A DNA stretch of 36,995 nucleotides from an uncultured Anaerobiospirillum sp. (GCA_944392765.1 CALXXU010000021.1:1-36995), one strand, 5' to 3'; counted from the stretch's first letter, positions 25,934 to 33,887 are shown. Notes: generated by a model from the sequence alone, not told the origin. Program-made: numbers and translations.

Positions 25934-26818
25934 CTTAGCTACGATTGGGGTGTGGTCGGAGGCGCCATCCCAGTCGATGTTGCGCTCATTGCCGTGGAGC
26001 ACCTCCAAGGACTTAATTTCCCAGACTTGCCCCCGCGAGGTGAAGATATGGTCAAGGTCGGCCATCGGGTTAGCCGCAGGCCAAGAGCGCATATCGTTCG
26101 GGTCAGAGCTGGTAACCAGATTCCAATAGCGGCTCAATTCAGCGACATTAGCGCTGTTGTATGTGTCATTGAAGTCACCGGCCAAAATCTTAATCTTGGT
26201 AGTGAAATCCTGAATATTGTTGAGCGAGACGTTGGCGACCGTGAGGTCATTGATGCGCTGCACTTGGGTCTTTTGGATCGAGTGATCCTCCTTGAAGTCC
26301 AAGTGGGTGTTCATGAAGACGATCGGCGTCTCAAAGCCCGGTACCGGAATCTCGGCCACTAAGACAATGCGCGCCTCATCGACCTTTGGGTCACCCGAAG
26401 GCAGCGGCACTACTTCGCTTGCGCTAATCGGGTGGCGCGATAAGATAGCCAGGCCATATTGGCCGCCCTCAAAATCGATGGCACGCCCAAAGACGTAGTG
26501 CAGGCCCAGCTTCTCGGCGATGTACTTAGCTTGGTCGACTTGGCCTGAGCGCTTGGTCTTATTATCCACTTCGTCCAAGGCGATGATGTCGGCATCCAAG
26601 GCCCCAATCGCCGTAGCGATAGTATCGATATCCGAAACGCGCGCGGCGCCCATATTGTAGGTGGCCACGGTCACGGTCGGGCCGTTTTCAAAGACCTTAT
26701 TCTCAATACCGCGCTTAATCGGATTGAGCACCGTAGTAGCTTCCTCACTAGGAGCTGCCTGGGTCACACCACCCATCAGGCCCACCACTACGGCCAAAGC
26801 TAAAGCTAACTTCTTCAT
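25913..26818 (-). CDS. Secreted endonuclease/exonuclease/phosphatase family protein
   Basis: DNase I-fold phosphohydrolase, likely periplasmic or secreted. The signal peptide is clear: MKKLALALAVVVGLMGG then VTQA|AP, cleaved near residue 21. Active-site landmarks run in order: VATYNMG (Asn), ALDEVD (Glu), the MNTHLD segment, LAGDFND (Asp/Asn) and GASDHTPIV (catalytic His near the end). At 301 residues it fits the single-domain family. ATG 26818 with AAGGGA upstream is preferred to the ATG at 26842. It is a single gene, divergent from the acetyltransferase. The substrate (nucleic acid, sphingolipid or phosphoinositide) cannot be told from sequence. Its 3' end is the first unit of a 21-bp repeat series. 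Confidence 0.88.
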   Translation of the reverse strand: MKKLALALAVVVGLMGGVTQAAPSEEATTVLNPIKRGIENKVFENGPTVTVATYNMGAARVSDIDTIATAIGALDADIIALDEVDNKTKRSGQVDQAKYIAEKLGLHYVFGRAIDFEGGQYGLAILSRHPISASEVVPLPSGDPKVDEARIVLVAEIPVPGFETPIVFMNTHLDFKEDHSIQKTQVQRINDLTVANVSLNNIQDFTTKIKILAGDFNDTYNSANVAELSRYWNLVTSSDPNDMRSWPAANPMADLDHIFTSRGQVWEIKSLEVLHGNERNIDWDGASDHTPIVAKLQLKEQ

Positions 26819-26965
26819 AGAAATCCCTTTTCCACTGGTCACAGAGCCAGACCTGAGCCCAGCTCAGTTGCACCATACCAGCTTTGTCCCTTGCGGGCAT
26901 GCCTTGTGCTCACACTTTGCGCACAAAAGAACCGACTCCTTGCCACCTAACGACTGGAGGCTAGC

Positions 26966-27391
26966 ATGGTCAGCGTGCAAAGAATGACAAGCGAACTCGA
27001 GCCCAGCTTCAACACCTGTTGCCAGGCACTCAATGCTGAGGTCGCAGGCCTGGGCACGACCTTAGCGCAGATTCCGCGCACTGAGCTCATAGTCGCCATA
27101 AAGCAGCACACGATCGTGGGCCTAGCGCAACTTCAGGGCAATTTCCTCGCCAAGCTCTTGGTACTGCCCAGATATCGCAGGCAAGGCGTCGCCACCGCCT
27201 TAATCAAGGCTTGCAGCGCATTTTGCCGTCAAGCGGGCTATGTCGAGCTGTGCCTTGACACCAGCCCGAGCCTCAAGGCAGCGCTCGCGCTCTATCACAA
27301 GCTCGGCTTTATCCCAGCGCCCGCCCATCAGCGCAGTGACCCGCATGCGCTGCATTTGCGGCTGGATTTAAGTCCCAAAAGCTCAAAGTGA
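26966..27391 (+). CDS. GNAT-family N-acetyltransferase
   Basis: Acetyl-CoA-dependent N-acetyltransferase of 141 residues; the acceptor is unknown. The core motif A is LLVLPRYRRQGVATALI (the R/Q-x-x-G-x-A acetyl-CoA loop). It is followed by YVELCLDTS and ALALYHKLGFIP, the usual end of the fold. Start ATG 26966 has a strong GGAGG 5 nt upstream. It is the only plus-strand gene between 10 kb and the right end. It shares a 147-bp divergent promoter region with the nuclease gene and is convergent with the aminotransferase operon. Confidence 0.88.
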   Translation: MVSVQRMTSELEPSFNTCCQALNAEVAGLGTTLAQIPRTELIVAIKQHTIVGLAQLQGNFLAKLLVLPRYRRQGVATALIKACSAFCRQAGYVELCLDTSPSLKAALALYHKLGFIPAPAHQRSDPHALHLRLDLSPKSSK

Positions 27392-27410
27392 GGCAAGAAG
27401 CGGCATCTTG

Positions 27411-27514
27411 AGCAACGCACCAGCGCTTAGCAACGCGCCCGAGTCGTGAGCCACGCGCCTGAGCCGGGTGCCGGGTTTAGCGTTGCAGCTTGAGCTTGCT
27501 AGCGTTGCAGCTTG
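27411..27514. repeat. About 20-bp degenerate repeats at the aminotransferase 3' end
   Basis: CAACGCGCCCGAGTCGTGAG (27431-27450) and CCACGCGCCTGAGCCGGGTG (27451-27470) are imperfect 20-bp copies, with a weaker one before them. AGCGTTGCAGCTTG occurs at 27479-27492 and again at 27501-27514, where it encodes the last codons of the aminotransferase. The copy also carries a stop triplet on the minus strand. Confidence 0.75.
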
Positions 27515-28665
27515 CCGATGTCCTTGAGCCGCTCTAACGCCGCGTTGAGGGTGTCCTCTTTCTTGGCAAAGTGGAAGCGAATGTAATTGTGGACATTCTC
27601 GCGGAAGAAGGACGATCCCGGCACTGCGCCCACCCCGACGATCTTGGCCAAATCCAGGCAGAACTCATAATCGTCCTGATAGCCAAACTTGCCGATGTCG
27701 ACCAAGACATAGTAAGCACCTTGCGGCTCGTAAAAATCTAGGCCCAAGCTGCGCAGACCATCGCAGAAAAGCTTACGCTTGCGGGTATAGGTCGCTTGCA
27801 GCTCCTCGTAATAGCTATCAGGCAAGGTTAAGCCCGCAATCAAGGCCTCTTGCAGCGGCGCGGCGGCACCGACGGTTAAGAAGTCGTGCACCTTGCGTAC
27901 CGCATCAATGATGTGGGCAGGGCCCTGGACATAGCCTAAGCGCCAACCCGTGATCGAATAGGTCTTAGAGAAGGAGTTGCAGGTTAAGGTGCGCTCGCGC
28001 ATGTGAGGCAGCGTCGCCATCGAAATGTGCTGGTGCGGTGCGTAGAGGATGTGCTCATAGACCTCATCGGTGATGACGAAGGCGTCGTACTTCTGCACAA
28101 TTTCAGCAATAGTCTCAAGCTCCGCACGGGTAAAGACCTTACCGCAAGGATTGGACGGATTGCACAGAATCAAGGCCTTAGCACCAGCGGCAAAGGCGGC
28201 CTCAAGCTCAGCGGGGTTAAAAGTGAACTCCGGCGGGTTGAGCGGCACGTAAATCGGCTCGGCGTCGCACAAAATGGTGTCCGCGCCATAGTTCTCGTAG
28301 AACGGCGAGAAAATGGCGACCTTTTCTCCAGCGTTGATGGTCGCCAGCACCGAGGCCATCATAGCCTCAGTTGAGCCGCAGGTGATCACGAGCTCACTAT
28401 TAGGGTCAACCTTGAGTCCCGAGAAGTGCTCAATCTTAGCCGCCAGCGCCTCACGGACATTCTGGGCACCCCAGGTGATGGCGTACTGATGCGGACCGGT
28501 CAAAGCAACCTGGGACAGACGCTCAGTGAGCTCCTTAGGTGGGTCAAAATCCGGAAAGCCCTGGGACAGGTTGATCGCGCCGTATTGCAGGCAGACGCGA
28601 GTCATGCGGCGGATGACCGAATCGGTGAAAGTAGCGGTGCGAGCCGCTGCGCGCATGGCATGCAT
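27499..28665 (-). CDS. Class I PLP-dependent aminotransferase
   Basis: Fold-type I aminotransferase of 388 residues. The PLP lysine is Lys234 in SFSKTYSITGWRLGY. Asp200 and Tyr203 (ITDEVYEH) and NPSNPCG (169-175) are the usual cofactor and substrate contacts. It resembles the AspC/kynurenine/methionine aminotransferase branch. ATG 28665 with AGGAG upstream is preferred to the ATG at 28701, which would overlap the preceding gene. It begins 17 bp after the GlcD-like gene and is the last member of the metQNI operon. A role in making methionine from its 2-oxo acid is inferred from that context only. Confidence 0.9.
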   Translation of the reverse strand: MHAMRAAARTATFTDSVIRRMTRVCLQYGAINLSQGFPDFDPPKELTERLSQVALTGPHQYAITWGAQNVREALAAKIEHFSGLKVDPNSELVITCGSTEAMMASVLATINAGEKVAIFSPFYENYGADTILCDAEPIYVPLNPPEFTFNPAELEAAFAAGAKALILCNPSNPCGKVFTRAELETIAEIVQKYDAFVITDEVYEHILYAPHQHISMATLPHMRERTLTCNSFSKTYSITGWRLGYVQGPAHIIDAVRKVHDFLTVGAAAPLQEALIAGLTLPDSYYEELQATYTRKRKLFCDGLRSLGLDFYEPQGAYYVLVDIGKFGYQDDYEFCLDLAKIVGVGAVPGSSFFRENVHNYIRFHFAKKEDTLNAALERLKDIGKLQR

Positions 28666-28682
28666 AGAACAAAATCTCCTAA

Positions 28683-30101
28683 CTAATCGTCGTAACCGCA
28701 ACCCCGATTGAACAGATCATACGGGTCGATACTGTGCTTGATCAGGCGCATTAACTTGAGCTCATCAGGGTTGACCCGCTCTAAGAAATACTGGCGCTTA
28801 TGACGTCCCACGCCGTGTTCTGCAGCTACCTTACCATGAAGCTCATAGACGCGCGCATAAAGCTGCGACAGGACGCGCTCTAACTTGTCCGGCCACTTCT
28901 CAAGCGGCAAATCATCTTTGAGGATACACAGATGGACATTGCCATCTCCAGCATGACCAAAGGCCAAGATGCGCACCCCCTCCTGAGCACTGAGTGCGGC
29001 TATATCATCGATCAAAGTCGCAATGTCCTTGAGCGGCACCACGGTATCAACCGGCTCCCATACACCCGAAGCCTGTACCGCCTTAGCCAGCGCAGCGCGA
29101 ATGGTCCAAACGTTGTGCGCGACCTCGGGATCAGTCAGGGGCAAAAAGCCAATCTGGTACTTAGCTGCAATAGCGGCCCGGCAAGCTGATAATTGCTCTG
29201 CTAAGCTCTCAGCCTTACCGTCAAAGGTCACCACCAAGTAGGCTTGGTACTCTGGCAGCGGGAAATCGGCCTTAACGAACGCCTCGCCAAAGGCGATCAC
29301 CTTCTTTTCCACAAACTCAATCGCCGTTGGCGCTAAATTAGCCGCATAGATGGTGTTAACCGCACTGATTCCCTCAGCTAAGGACTTAAAGCCAATTAAG
29401 GCGTGCGCCGTGGCCTCAGGCTTGGCGATTAAGCGCAACAGACACTTGGTGATAACACCTAAGCTGCCCTCAGAACCAATGAACAAGTGTTTGAGATTGA
29501 GTCCGGTCGCGTCCTTAAGACATGGACTGCCCAGCTCCAAGATGGTGCCATCAGGCAGCACCACCTCTAAAGCCAGCACAAAGTCACGGGTCACACCGTA
29601 CTTGACCGCGCGCATGCCACCGGCATTCGTGGCAATATTGCCACCAATGGTCGCCTGCTTTTCAGCCGGATCCGGCGGATAGAACAGGCCCTTGCTTTCG
29701 ACCAAGGCCTGTAAATCACAGAGCTTGAGCCCCGGCTCAACCAAAATCGTGCGATTGTCCTCATCCAGCTCGAGCACGCGCTTCATACCCGAAACATCGA
29801 GCACCATGCCGCCGCGTGGAATGGTCGAACCCACCAAATTAGTACCAGCACCACGCACCGTAACGGGCATTTTGCGCTTATAGGCAGCCCGTAACGCAAG
29901 ACTGACCTCCTGAGTCGAGCTAGCCTTGACATAGACATCGGCGGCGCCGACATCGCTGCCGATAAAGTCGGTTAAGAAAGCAGAAGGAATTTCAGCCCCG
30001 ACCACCAGCTCAGAGTTAGGGCAGTTAACCTTTAACTCTGCCACTAAATCTTGCCAGACGCCTTGAGCTAAGCGCGCTGCATCACTACCAAATTCTGCCA
30101 T
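28683..30101 (-). CDS. GlcD/D-2-hydroxyacid dehydrogenase-like FAD flavoprotein
   Basis: FAD-linked oxidase of 472 residues, with an FAD-binding type 4 (PCMH) domain (about 50-225; RGAGTNLVG at 83-91, then the PPDPAEKQATIGGNIATNAGG region) and a C-terminal FAD-oxidase domain with HAGDGNVH and AEHGVGRHKRQ. It oxidises 2-hydroxy acids such as glycolate or D-lactate to 2-oxo acids. No Fe-S partner (GlcE/GlcF) is nearby, so it is likely a stand-alone enzyme. Start ATG 30101 has GGAGGAAATC. It lies 14 bp downstream of metI and directly before the aminotransferase, suggesting sequential oxidation and transamination. Confidence 0.9.
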   Translation of the reverse strand: MAEFGSDAARLAQGVWQDLVAELKVNCPNSELVVGAEIPSAFLTDFIGSDVGAADVYVKASSTQEVSLALRAAYKRKMPVTVRGAGTNLVGSTIPRGGMVLDVSGMKRVLELDEDNRTILVEPGLKLCDLQALVESKGLFYPPDPAEKQATIGGNIATNAGGMRAVKYGVTRDFVLALEVVLPDGTILELGSPCLKDATGLNLKHLFIGSEGSLGVITKCLLRLIAKPEATAHALIGFKSLAEGISAVNTIYAANLAPTAIEFVEKKVIAFGEAFVKADFPLPEYQAYLVVTFDGKAESLAEQLSACRAAIAAKYQIGFLPLTDPEVAHNVWTIRAALAKAVQASGVWEPVDTVVPLKDIATLIDDIAALSAQEGVRILAFGHAGDGNVHLCILKDDLPLEKWPDKLERVLSQLYARVYELHGKVAAEHGVGRHKRQYFLERVNPDELKLMRLIKHSIDPYDLFNRGCGYDD

Positions 30102-30115
30102 GATTTCCTCCGAAG

Positions 30116-30778
30116 CTAGCGCGTAAGACGGCGCGCCGCCTTATCACCCAAGTACTGAACCAATTGAACGAAGAGCACCAAGACGACAATGGTGAAGAGC
30201 ATGACGCCTGTTTCGTAACGATAGTAGCCATACTGAATCGCGATATTACCCACACCGCCACCACCGACCATGCCCGACATAGCTGAAAAGCCAATCAGGC
30301 TGATAAAGGTCACGGTAAAACCACGAATTAGGCCTGGTGCCGCCTCCTTAAGCAGGACATCACGGACAATCAGTCCGGTGCCCGCGCCTGAGGCAATGGC
30401 AGCCTCAAGGACGCCCGGATCTACCTCACACAGCGCACCTTCAACTAAACGGGCATAGAAGGCGATCGCACACAGCGAGAGCGGCACAGCAGCCGCCACT
30501 GGGCCAATCTTGGTCCCGGTGAGCAAGAAAGTAAGTGGCAAAGTGAAGACCACTAAGATGATGAAAGGCACTGAACGCACGAAATTGACAATGCCGCCTA
30601 AGATGCGGTTGAAATTCGGCGCATGCCAAAACTGTGGTTTAGAGCTCAAATAGAGCATAAAGCCCAGCACTAAACCGAAGATCAGGCCCAGCACCAAGGA
30701 AATGCCGAGCATGACCGCGCTCTCATAGAGGGCTTTTCCCAGCTCACGCTCTAAGATAGTTACGGTGTTTTGCCACAT
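30116..30778 (-). CDS. metI: Methionine ABC transporter permease
   Basis: Inner-membrane permease with about five membrane helices over 220 residues. The cytoplasmic coupling loop is near EAAIASGAGTGLIVRDVLLKE, characteristic of MetI. SVPFIILVV and SAMSGMVGGGGVGN are typical. It forms a MetN2-MetI2 complex that imports methionine delivered by MetQ. The start ATG 30778 is one base after the metN stop (TGATATG), so translation is coupled. Confidence 0.95.
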   Translation of the reverse strand: MWQNTVTILERELGKALYESAVMLGISLVLGLIFGLVLGFMLYLSSKPQFWHAPNFNRILGGIVNFVRSVPFIILVVFTLPLTFLLTGTKIGPVAAAVPLSLCAIAFYARLVEGALCEVDPGVLEAAIASGAGTGLIVRDVLLKEAAPGLIRGFTVTFISLIGFSAMSGMVGGGGVGNIAIQYGYYRYETGVMLFTIVVLVLFVQLVQYLGDKAARRLTR

Positions 30779-30779
30779 A

Positions 30780-31802
30780 TCACGCCTCCGCGTCCTTTGG
30801 TGCCTCGAGCTTAGTTAAGTAGGTGCTCTGAGCTAAGAAGGCCAAAACCTCTTGCTTTAAGGCCGCATTAGGGCAGCGCGCAATGCTGATAATAAGACGC
30901 CCCAGCGGTTTGCCCCCGATGTACTCGACGCGCCCGCCCAAGATATTGAGATCGACCTCAAAGCGGTGCATGGCCTCCGCCATGACACTATCGAAAGCAT
31001 GATCGAGTTTGTAAATAATCTCGTAGAGCTCAGGCTCATTACTCCAGAGCTCGTCGGGCAGCAAGTCGTGCTGATACTGCTTGACCAAGAGCTGGCCATA
31101 AGGGCTTTGCGGCCGGGCAAAGAAGTCATAGGTCGAAGCCGTTTCCACCACCTTGCCGCGTTGCATCAGGGCCACCTTATTGAAGAGCTTCTTGGCCACT
31201 TCCATCTGGTGGGTGATAAAGAGCACGGTGAGATTGCGCTCTTCCTTCAATTGCTTCAGCAAAGCCACAATCTCGGAGGTGGTATCAGGGTCCAGGGCTG
31301 AGGTCGCCTCATCGCAGAGCAAAATCTCAGGATCATTGGCCAGCGCCCGCGCAATCGCGACACGCTGTTTTTGGCCTCCCGATAACGAGGGTGGATAGAC
31401 CTGCTCCTTACCCTTTAAGCCGACCGCAGCCAGCAGTTGCGGCACCTTAGCCTCAATCGTGGCGCGATCGGCGCCACTGGCCTTCAAGTTAAAGGCGACA
31501 TTCTCAAAGACTGAGGCATTCTTGATTAGGTTGAAGTGCTGAAAGATCATGCCGATCTTAAGGCGCAGCGAACGCAAATCACCCTTACTCAAAGAGCCAT
31601 CGACCTTTTGTCCCGAGACCATGACATAGCCCGAAGTCGGCACTTGGAGCAAATTGACGGTGCGCACTAAGGTCGACTTACCAGCACCAGATTGCCCCAA
31701 GATGCCATAGCAGTCGCCGCGCTCAATCTTAAGTGAGACGCGATCGACCGCAGGCGTAGCCTGTCCCGGAAACTGTACCGTGACATCGTGAAATTCGAGC
31801 AT
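30780..31802 (-). CDS. metN: Methionine ABC transporter ATP-binding protein
   Basis: ATPase of the methionine importer, 340 residues. Walker A is GQSGAGKST (36-44), the signature is LSGGQ (140-144) and Walker B is ILLCDE (160-165). The C-terminal NIL domain (about 265-340), with a LGGRVEYIGGKPLGRL segment, is the site where methionine inhibits transport in the family. Start ATG 31802 lies 11 bp downstream of metQ. Confidence 0.95.
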   Translation of the reverse strand: MLEFHDVTVQFPGQATPAVDRVSLKIERGDCYGILGQSGAGKSTLVRTVNLLQVPTSGYVMVSGQKVDGSLSKGDLRSLRLKIGMIFQHFNLIKNASVFENVAFNLKASGADRATIEAKVPQLLAAVGLKGKEQVYPPSLSGGQKQRVAIARALANDPEILLCDEATSALDPDTTSEIVALLKQLKEERNLTVLFITHQMEVAKKLFNKVALMQRGKVVETASTYDFFARPQSPYGQLLVKQYQHDLLPDELWSNEPELYEIIYKLDHAFDSVMAEAMHRFEVDLNILGGRVEYIGGKPLGRLIISIARCPNAALKQEVLAFLAQSTYLTKLEAPKDAEA

Positions 31803-31813
31803 GGCATTCCCTA

Positions 31814-32818
31814 CTAAGCGGCATCGCCCGTTGCGGCGACTTCAGCTTCAGCCTGAGCCCAAGCCTGAGCCGTGGCAGCTGCCACCTTCTCAGCCGCTGC
31901 CTCCTCAGTTGCAGCGCTCGCATCAGACCCAGTAGCTGCAGAGTGATCAGAAGCAGCCCCCTGAGCAGGAGCAGCGCTCTCATTCCACCAAGCAGGACGG
32001 GTAAAGGCGGCAAACTCTGGTTCTGCTTCCAGCGCCTGCTTAAAGCCTTCAGAGTGCACCACGCGTAAAAGCAGATTGTGCATTTGCTTATCGCCCTTTT
32101 GCACTGCGACCACGTTCTTAATCTCTTCTGCCACCTGCTCGACGCCTAAGGCCTTGGAGTAATCAAGCTTAGCGGCATAAGCGTAGTTGCCAGGAATAAA
32201 ACCGATAACCACGCTATCTAAGGAACGCGAGATTTGCGCGGCCTCCATAGGCACAAATTCAAGCCCGTATGGGTTTTGGTCAATATCAGCAATGCTCGCT
32301 TGGGTCTCGTTATTGACCGTCTTTAAGGTGATAATGCCCAGCTCCTGAGCTAAGCGCAGGGCACGCGCCAGGTTCACGGCATCATTAGGCAGGCCTACTT
32401 GACCACCACGGATTTGCTCCATATCAGCAAGAGCCCCGATCTTATCGGAGAAAACGCCCATGCCTAAGGTTGGGACATTGGTGACAGCCTCGATCTTAAT
32501 GCCCTGGGTTTTGACCAAGTTATCAAGGTAGGCAAAGTGCTGCATTAAGTTGGCATCCAAGTCGCCCGACTCTAAGGCGAGGTTGGGCTGGACGTAATCG
32601 GTAAAGTCAACCACCTCAACGGTGTAGCCGTCCTTGGCCAGCTCTGGGGCTAAGGTCTTTTCAATCATCAGGCCATAAGGACCTGGGCACACCCCCACGC
32701 GCAGCACCTTGGACGACTCATTGGCAGCCGTAGCAGCAGCCTTATCCTCGCCGCAACCGGAGAGAGCCAGCACCGAAGCGCTCAAGAGCGCAGCTAAACC
32801 AAGAGTGGACAACTTCAT
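31814..32818 (-). CDS. metQ: Methionine-binding lipoprotein MetQ with Ala-rich tail
   Basis: Lipid-anchored substrate-binding protein of the MetNIQ importer. The lipobox is LSGC with acylated Cys22. The NlpA/MetQ fold follows (RVGVCPGPYGLMIE, DYVQPN, NLMQHFAYL, NDAVNLARAL). The fold ends near residue 280. Residues 281-334 are an extra Ala/Glu/Ser-rich tail, probably disordered, not usual for MetQ (about 270 residues). It is the first gene of the operon; its leader of several hundred bases contains hairpins and a terminator. Confidence 0.94.
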   Translation of the reverse strand: MKLSTLGLAALLSASVLALSGCGEDKAAATAANESSKVLRVGVCPGPYGLMIEKTLAPELAKDGYTVEVVDFTDYVQPNLALESGDLDANLMQHFAYLDNLVKTQGIKIEAVTNVPTLGMGVFSDKIGALADMEQIRGGQVGLPNDAVNLARALRLAQELGIITLKTVNNETQASIADIDQNPYGLEFVPMEAAQISRSLDSVVIGFIPGNYAYAAKLDYSKALGVEQVAEEIKNVVAVQKGDKQMHNLLLRVVHSEGFKQALEAEPEFAAFTRPAWWNESAAPAQGAASDHSAATGSDASAATEEAAAEKVAAATAQAWAQAEAEVAATGDAA

Positions 32819-33320
32819 TAAAAATTCCTCACGCAGCTCACAGCCGTAACACGCAGCTGTCGATAATCACAACTCCCGGCTAGGCGCCGCTATCACTTCA
32901 ACTAAAAACAGGAATACGAAGCCGCTCCTCCCCTGCGCAATAAAAAGGGTAAAAGAGTCCGAGCCCAATATTCTTAGGCACCTAGCACAACGGGAAAAAA
33001 TGGGAAAAAGAGCTTGGCCTCAATACGGCTCAAGCAAGCGGGATAGCAGGCTCAAGCTAAAACAGAGCTGAGCCGAGAAGACCTTGAGAAGGTCAATGCA
33101 CAACTTCAGAGGTGGTCACCTCTGAGCAAAACAGCACCCTGCCTCTTAGGCGGTGCATGTCCGACATTTAAGCTAAATTTGTGAGGAAGCTCAAGTTTTG
33201 CCCCATGCCAAGGCAAATCCCTAGCTCCAAAGACGGTTTTTGCGCCGTCATAACGCACACTTTGCCCTCAAAATGATCTTTTTCGGCCCAAAGCACAAGG
33301 CACAGCTCACCAATCGAAGA
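32819..33320 (-). promoter_or_regulatory. Structured leader region upstream of metQ
   Basis: This 502-bp stretch has no gene I can support. On the minus strand it holds consecutive hairpins: GCACCGCCT/AGGC-GGTGC type (33134-33156), TCAGAGGTG/CACCTCTGA (33106-33125, 9-bp perfect stem) and GACCTT/AAGGTC (33080-33094). An alternative pairing segment GGCTCAGC (33067-33074) and the terminator at 33003-33035 follow. It does not match the MetJ box (AGACGTCT) or the SAM-I, SAM-II or T-box consensus that I can recall. It may be an attenuator or riboswitch for the met operon. Confidence 0.4.
33003..33035 (-). terminator. Intrinsic terminator in the metQ leader
   Basis: On the minus strand GCTTGAGCC pairs with GGCCAAGC (8 bp, one bulged A, 7-nt loop), followed by TCTTTTTCCC. 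It lies about 185 bp before metQ, in the same orientation. Its 5' arm GCTTGAGCC is repeated exactly at 33049-33057, and an upstream GGCTCAGC can pair with either copy, giving a possible antiterminator. Confidence 0.55.
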
Positions 33321-33497
33321 TCAACCTCTATTCGAGGCAGTATTATGCGCAGAGTTATCTAATTTTGCTTTATTTCTTTTGGCACGGTAGTCACGATAAT
33401 CTTCCCACATCACTCGTCCCAGCATGAGAAAAAGCAAACCAAATGCAATAAAAAAGACAACACCAAACACTATTATAAAAAAGGTCATGTGTGACAT
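33321..33497 (-). CDS. Small membrane protein, 58 residues
   Basis: Not recognised. It starts MSHMTFFIIVFGVVFF, has one hydrophobic helix (about 4-26) and then a charged tail (WEDYRDYRAKRNKAK...) ending NTASNRG. The ribosome site is strong (AAGGGGGG about 5 nt before the ATG). A -10 element (TATAAT, 33521-33526) and a 12-bp palindrome (33507-33518) lie immediately upstream. Base composition is AT-rich, unlike the flanking met and rsmD genes. The N-in, single-helix form could be a toxin, regulator or transporter accessory; none can be chosen from sequence. Confidence 0.6.
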   Translation of the reverse strand: MSHMTFFIIVFGVVFFIAFGLLFLMLGRVMWEDYRDYRAKRNKAKLDNSAHNTASNRG

Positions 33498-33506
33498 ACA
33501 ACCCCC

Positions 33507-33526
33507 CTTGTTAACAAGTAATTATA
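33507..33526 (-). promoter_or_regulatory. -10 element and overlapping palindrome before the 58-residue ORF
   Basis: On the minus strand TATAAT is followed after two bases by the perfect palindrome CTTGTTAACAAG, then the G-rich ribosome site and the ATG. A protein bound to the palindrome would sit on the transcription start. The -35 region is weak. Confidence 0.45.
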
Positions 33527-33586
33527 AAAGCAATTTACGCTGATTTAGCACCAAGCTCAATTACCTCTTTTATAAAGACATGCAAC

Positions 33587-33718
33587 TTATGAATTATCAT
33601 CCCTATCTTTTTTACCAACCCTTCCTAACAAAAAAATACCCCATAAAAACTCAAGCACTCCCAATAATACTGCAAGCACAGCAAGGCCAGATATCAATAT
33701 AACAATGTAACCCAACAT
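33587..33718 (-). CDS. Small membrane protein, 43 residues
   Basis: Not recognised. It begins MLGYIVILISGLAVLAV, is almost wholly hydrophobic to about residue 32 and ends in a charged tail (RVGKKDRDDNS). A GGAAG ribosome site lies 8 nt upstream. Its first codons overlap, in another frame, the end of the preceding 56-residue ORF (33694-33864), an arrangement typical of coupled small genes. AT-rich like the rest of this islet. Confidence 0.5.
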   Translation of the reverse strand: MLGYIVILISGLAVLAVLLGVLEFLWGIFLLGRVGKKDRDDNS

Positions 33719-33864
33719 AGTTTATCTTCCCAATAACACCTGTTCTCGACGTCCATACCAGCAATGTCATCAAACGATTTAACTTCTATTTTTGTACGCT
33801 TATCACAAACAACAACAAAAAAAAAATCAGATTTAAACCTAAGAAGTTTTATTAATATTTTCAT
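33694..33864 (-). CDS. Small hypothetical protein, 56 residues
   Basis: Not recognised. It starts MKILIKLLRFKSDFFFVVV and has a basic and hydrophobic N-terminal half, then a polar half with IEVKSFDDIAGMDVEN and three Cys in all. A modest AAGAAGAG ribosome site precedes ATG 33864. It lies 23 bp after the 163-residue gene and overlaps the 43-residue ORF by 25 bp. The overlap means that one of the two may not be real. Confidence 0.4.
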   Translation of the reverse strand: MKILIKLLRFKSDFFFVVVCDKRTKIEVKSFDDIAGMDVENRCYWEDKLCWVTLLY

Positions 33865-33887
33865 TTAAACTCTTCTTAAGATTATTA

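Noticed and set aside
33130-33150. T-box-like word CAGGGTGCTG in the metQ leader
   Set aside because: It does not match the T-box core (GGGTGGNACC), and the other T-box parts are missing.
33168-33251. Leader peptide ORF of 28 codons before metQ (minus strand)
   Set aside because: No ribosome site at proper spacing and no run of Met codons; the overlapping 24-codon ORF also lacks a ribosome site.
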